This document shows, in pieces, positions 58,893-64,000 of a DNA stretch of 64,000 nt. The notes beneath the pieces are model-generated. The model was given only the letters and a program-made list of their open reading frames with translations, made no database searches and had not been told where the DNA came from. Origin of the DNA: Margaritifera margaritifera (taxonomy: Eukaryota > Mollusca > Bivalvia > Unionida > Margaritiferidae); NCBI GenBank assembly GCA_029931535.1, contig JAQPZY010001665.1, positions 4,089,501-4,153,500 of the forward strand, in the 5' to 3' direction. The position numbers and the translations under genes are program-made. Each line of letters begins with the position of its first letter. Positions within the stretch are counted from its first letter, which is position 1.

Positions 58893-60180
58893 TAGGTGGT
58901 GCTCCTTAGTTTCGTATTTTGCATGGGTAGATTTTTAAAGAAAAAGAATTACCCAGGTTTTCCTCACTAGTTGTCTTGGCTATTTAAACAAAACCTTGTG
59001 TAGCTTAGGTATTGTTAAAAGAACTTTGAATTCCCTTTATTTTGGTGTATGATTGATGGGTACAATTTGCGTTATAGAGTATACAGCTTGATCTTACTTA
59101 GGGGGCGCTCTACAGATAATACATGCTTCTGAGAGAGTGACAGGTGTAAGATGAAGTATTTTGCATTTGCAACATGCACAATGGAGAGAATGTTGGCATA
59201 CCTCTATGTTACTTTCATGTACTGTGGCTGAAATTTCTTTACATATTGTACTTGCGGAAACTGGACATGATCTAAGCACACAGCAGACAAAATGGCCGCT
59301 CCAAAGTACTCAAAAAATCAGTCTGAATTATTCAAAAGTGCACTATTTTCAGCAGTTATTAAAATAGGGAAATGAATTTTGCCAGAGCAGACAATACCAG
59401 CCTCTGAAAGTACTATGAATGAATTACAAAATATCTAAAAAGTAAAAAATGTATCGGCTCTTTTTTTAATTATTTACCTTTGAAGTCCAGGAAGTGAAAA
59501 TGACCAAGCAGAGCTAGCAGCTGTTTGAGAGGTGCACATCTTAAGTAAGACCAAGCTGTATACTCTATAGCCCAAATTTCACCCATCAATCATACACCAA
59601 AATAAAGGGAATTCAAAGTTCTTTTAACAATACCTAAGATATACAAGGTCTTTTTTAAATAGCCTGGACAGCCAGTGAGGAAAACCTGGGTAATTCTTTT
59701 TCTTTAAAAATCTAACCCTATGCAAAGTACGAAACTGGAGAGCGCCACCTTAAGATGTGCACCGCTAAAAGAAAAACTGCTAGCTCCGCTTGGTCATTTT
59801 CACTTCCTGAACTTCAAAGGTAAAAAAAAAAAAAGATTCGATATCTTTTTTTTCTTTCTATATATTTTGTAATTCATTCATGGTACTTTCAGAGGCTGGT
59901 ATTGCCTACTCTGGCAAAATTAGTTTCCCTATTTTAATAACTGCTGAAAATAGTGTACTTTTGACTAATTCAGGCTGATTTTTCGAGTACTTTGGAGCGG
60001 CCATTTCTGTCTGCTGTGTGTGTTTAGATCATGTCCAATTTCCACAAGTACAATATGTAAAGTAATGTCAGTCACAGTACATGAAAGTAGCATAGAGGTA
60101 TGCCAACATTCTCTCCAATGTGCATGTTGCAAATGCAAACAACATCTTACACCTGTCACTGTCTGAGAAGCATGTAATAG
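58893..60180. repeat. X-Y-X'-Y' inverted duplication
   Basis: Module X (58893-59097) is repeated in reverse complement as X' (59536-59757). Module Y (59098-59535) is repeated in reverse complement as Y' (59758-60175). X and Y each begin with a TTAGG-G/T-GG-C/T-GCTC motif. Landmarks in X are AGAATTACCCAGGTTTTCCT, TACCTAAGATATACAAGG-type words and CACCCATCAATCATACACC. In Y they are CACAATGGAGAGAATGTTGG, AAAATGGCCGCTCCAAAGTA and TGACCAAGCAGAGCTAGCAG. The two copies differ by scattered substitutions. The small frames inside are not supported as genes. Confidence 0.88.
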
Positions 60181-61250
60181 CCTCGAGTAACCACCTTTCG
60201 TGGACTTAACGTGAATTTTAACGCGTTCATTATAATATTATGATAATCTATTCAAATAAACCATAAAAAGTGTTCAACTATATCTACTTCAATTAATCAA
60301 CGTGAAAAAAGTTTGGCGTTCATGTACATTAGTTCATAATTACCGTTTTTCCGAGCGTGTGTATGTTTACTTATTTCCGGAAGCGAGGTCCATGGTTCGT
60401 GACACTCACTAAGAAGTCACGTGGCATATGACCGGACCATGCCAGTTAGACCAAGATATGGATATGATTAGTTTATAGCGTCTCCGTGTTTTTGAAATTA
60501 AAAAAAATTAAATTTAAAAATTAATAAAAATGTTTCCGTTAATTCTATATGCAGTTTGTGGACTTACATTACTGCTTGCTTGTTCTTTACCATATAGATA
60601 CATGACTCAATAGACAGAGAGACAGACAGACATACAGAGAGACAGAGGGAGAGAGAAATTTAAAAATAGACACTGGTTAATGGATACACATTTTATTATA
60701 ATGGATTCAATGCCTTTTGATATAGAATACCGGTATATGTTTATTATGAAATAACACTGAAACGACAAAGTCCGTTGTGAATATACATTTTGAGTGTAAA
60801 ATTTTCTTACGTTGTATAAGAACCTCACATGATTAAAACCAAATATTTACATTGGCTAACCAGCTGTAGAAATGACCAAAGTGGATTATCCTGTTCAAAA
60901 TCTGTAAACAAAGCCAACATGTGATCAGCGGCGCTGTCTGTAGCACATAATAGAAAATTCAAGGTCAAAAAGTTGGACAAAAGAAGGCATTAGTGAAAAC
61001 ACAGATTTTCATTATGATTTTTTTAAATTACATGAAATTACCATTTTGAATCGCATTTTGTATGCTTTTACTATACAATTTTATTCTTTCGCTTCTGAAG
61101 AACTCTGGTGACACAGCTGCTGACGTCATTATCTAGAAAAAAGCGCGTTATATCGCGAGAAACATGGCGCACGATTGAAGGAGTTCAACGACAACTGGCG
61201 TTTGACGATATCTGTAGAGCGCCCGCTTAACTGAGTAGCAAATAGACTTA
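60181..61250 (-). repeat. Dispersed repeat, copy B (inverted)
   Basis: Reverse-complement partner of 38395-39650. It begins CCTCGAGTAACCACCTT, immediately after the Y' module, and ends around CGCCCGCTTAACTGAG. A GACA/GAGA-rich stretch at 60610-60655 mirrors the TGTC/CTCT stretch of copy A. It carries small indels relative to A. Confidence 0.88.
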
Positions 61251-63505
61251 ACATAAATTGTTTATCATTAATTACAAACAATATGATGACCATTAAAATG
61301 AAAGAATTCAGCGAAGAAACATCAGTATTTTCTTGGCACCCTTGAGATAATTATTTCTGACCGACTTCGAAATCAGCCTCACGTAACTTTTATTTACCAG
61401 AAGTGTCGGTCCATGTTACATCGGTCCGTTTTTTCTCAATAAACATCTGTTATTTTAAGAAATATAACTGAAATTATGTTCTGATTTACCAAATTTACAA
61501 GCCCAACATTAGCTTTAATATTGACGTTTGCCAGTCTTTATGCGGTACATTGAATTTTAGTTTTGACAACCTCATGTGTATTGTTATTTTAAGAGGATAG
61601 CACGCACATAAATTGTTTATGTACCAAAATCTCATTAAGCTGACATGAAAAAAATATTGCATTGCAAAACAAATGATTGTTTATAACCTGATAATTATTT
61701 GTGTATATTTTATCAACACAGTATGGATGGAACTTTAGGGGGTGTGTGTAAATGTTACGTGATTAAACTAAATTTGAAATTTTTTAAAAGACTTGTATTT
61801 ATATCAAGAATTAAAGAATTTAATATTACATATACCTTGTTTCATTCATTTATTTTATCATGTATTTGCAAGTTTCTGTGCATGTAATATTTCGAGAAAA
61901 TGATAAATCAACACTATAAAAATAGGAATATATAAATACATGAAAGTACAAATTATTAGTACATTTTATCAAATTAGTTTCATAAAACATAAATTGAAGC
62001 AATTACAGACCCAACATACCTAGTAATACATTGTAAAAAAAATATGTTTGTTTTCAGTTTAAATCGGAATTTCCATTGGGGGCACCCTTTTTCATGAAAG
62101 TCAACAAACTAGCAAATTATGGGTCTTGGAAGAAGCCAAATATGAAATATTCTCATCTGATGTCATGCAGATAATTCCTTAACCAAACCAGTCCATTGCT
62201 GGCTCCAGACTCTTCTATGAATTTGAAAAAGTGGAATAAAAATTTGATTGTCCGTCCATGTTACATGAGTTACATTGTCTTCCTTAATAAAGTTTTAATA
62301 CTATTTCATGGAAACTGAAACAATGATGTGTCTTTTGTATCCTTTTTGCTGATTCAAAATGTTCACTAAATTTGTTAAAAATATTTAAAAAATGTTTCAC
62401 ATGAGAATATTTATAAAATCCAAATGTAATGTTGGCAGTTGATACTCGCTGGATTATGATTACATGAAATATGGGCTCATTTTATATATGTCTAAACCAT
62501 ATTGATGTAGCTTGTGATGCTGCTTTTATTCATTATGCAAATGTAATAGATTTATGTTGATTATTTTCCATATAGCACAAGAAATCATCAGTTGAATATC
62601 TAATTTGTCTGTCCTGTTACTTGAGTTACAAGTATATGACAGCGATGATTTGACAAGCAATATTTTCAAAGGAAAACTGACAGTTATCTTCCAACAGTTA
62701 TTTTAGAGAAGTTGTGATACTAGACCATTGATCCATAGCAAAGTTGATGTGAAAATCAAGCTTTTAAAATTTGGGGTATTCGTCACATTGGATTGGCTGA
62801 AGAGCGTATTTTTTGTCAATTTCCTCATGAGGCTAAACTATTCTGAGTGGTTACCACATCAGTCACATACTGCCCATTTCTTCCATTCAACTCCACGCTG
62901 TTCATCAAACTTTGGGTCCCATCGCAAGAATCCAGAATAGCATGGGATCATCTTGGCATGTTTACTGGCATTCTAGAGAACATAAACTATTCAATATGAG
63001 GCAGCCTCCTCATCTCTGAGAACAAAATTAAATCACTCTCAAGGACTCCACTACATACAGATGCCTGAATTTTAGGTTCTCACTTTATCAGTAATTTTGT
63101 TTGTTTGGATAATTTAATTGAATGCAAGTTAATACATGTTTTCATGAACTAACTTATATTACATGGATAATAAAAATACCACACCTTATGTATTTCATTC
63201 AGTTATCTCCCATTTTCCATACATGATATTTGAAGAAATAAAAACTCACATATTCAGTGCTTGTTTATGAAAATAAAGAGAAGCTTTAGTGTCAAATATT
63301 ATAGTAGCCATCAATCTTGATGCAAATGTAAGTACAAATGATTTCATAATTTTTCACAGCAAAGTTTAAAAGGTTTAAAAATTGATAGATATTTTTTTTC
63401 TTTTGCTCGCGCCTAATTTAAGCCAATTATTTTTAATTTTATGTGTCGGACCAATATAAATTATATGCATCTATATGATTTAAATTATGTACCCTTTTAT
63501 TTCAG
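61251..63505. other. AT-rich spacer, nothing recognised
   Basis: No gene or repeat recognised. Possible upstream intron of the candidate exon at 63506. Confidence 0.45.
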
Positions 63506-63614
63506 ATGGAATGCACACTGCTTCTACTGAAGTTTTGGTGCTTGCAAGGGATATAATAGTGCCTTAGGACTGTCCTCAGACCGATGGGGCACTGCCTCCA
63601 CACATTTGTCTAAG
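63506..63614 (+). other. Candidate exon (UTR or noncoding transcript)
   Basis: CCCTTTTATTTCAG precedes position 63506 (acceptor) and TAAGGTAAGG (donor) follows, giving a 109-bp exon of unusually high G+C for this interval. All three frames contain a stop or no long reading, so it is noncoding or a 5' UTR. A second acceptor, CTTTTTGTGTTACAG, ends at 63905, followed by AGAGGATATG. Splice signals alone are weak evidence. Confidence 0.25.
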
Positions 63615-64000
63615 GTAAGGCAATCGAATTTCTCTTCCCATTTTTCTCTATGTTGCTGTTGTCTCTTTTAATTCCTTTATTATAAGCTACTTGTTCCTTT
63701 TACATGTACACTTTCCTCCTGTTTTTAACTCCAACTGACTTCCTATACTTGTTGTTTTTCCTTGGCATTTTTCTGTATTTTATTCCTCCCAAAATCCAAA
63801 ATAAGTGCTTAGAAACTCTGTTCTACTATATTTAGTGACAGATTGGCTTATTGCATGAATTTTATTCACCACACAAAGGTTGGAAGCTTTCTTTTTGTGT
63901 TACAGAGAGGATATGTAGGCTGACCTTTGGGCAAGGACTGGGGGTTAGTGATCTCATGTATCTGCAGTCTGTTTTATGTGTTGAAAGCTAATACTTTACA

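Noticed and set aside
59094..60159. Cys/His-containing frames in modules Y and Y'
   Set aside because: The two copies do not keep the frame, and spacing does not fit a known zinc finger.

Overview
This window looks like gene-poor, AT-rich, repeat-loaded nuclear DNA of an aquatic invertebrate. A bivalve or other lophotrochozoan fits best, judging from the many long (AT)n, (AAT)n and (TTTA)n microsatellites, the frequent ACATGTAC-type words, and the mix of pogo, hAT, CR1-like, DIRS-like and LTR elements. That taxonomic reading is inference. I find no complete host gene. Nearly everything recognisable is a mobile element, often nested inside another, or a broken virus-like element.

The most notable region is about 22.8-31.9 kb. 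It is visibly richer in G+C and in open frames than its surroundings, and on both strands it carries decayed viral-type genes. Rightward genes are a phospholipase A2-like protein (about 26.7-27.05 kb) and a retroviral-type DDE integrase (27.18-27.92 kb). Leftward genes, read from the right end, are a Cys-rich mini-protein, an unknown protein, a family-B-like DNA polymerase, an SF1 helicase and a CxxC protein. A second leftward block has an FtsK/HerA-type packaging ATPase, a coiled-coil protein and further coding debris. The ATPase and PLA2 blocks diverge from a 62-bp gap near 26.4 kb. I read this as an integrated, dead, mid-size dsDNA virus or Polinton/adintovirus-like element. I did not find a major capsid protein, a maturation protease or terminal repeats.

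Left of it (1-22.6 kb) are a DIRS-type gag remnant with 35-residue tandem repeats, a THAP-transposon fragment, a pogo-like element with TA target duplication, one copy of a 0.46-kb MITE, a CR1-like reverse transcriptase tail, and a 1.5-kb satellite array that abuts the virus-like element.

Right of it (32-64 kb) is a 5.6-kb foldback-like transposon whose inverted ends are arrays of the palindrome CTCGAAATTTCGAG. It holds an integrase-like N-terminal helix-turn-helix fragment, a hairpin MITE, a copy of a dispersed 1.1-1.25 kb repeat and a 1341-bp solo LTR with 5-bp target duplication. Further on are a second tiny hairpin element with a 13-bp direct repeat, a hAT-like element that is itself a foldback, a TTAA-flanked MITE, the second 0.49-kb MITE copy, an X-Y-X'-Y' inverted duplication at 58.9-60.2 kb, and the inverted partner of the dispersed repeat. 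A possible spliced transcript of unknown gene ends the window.
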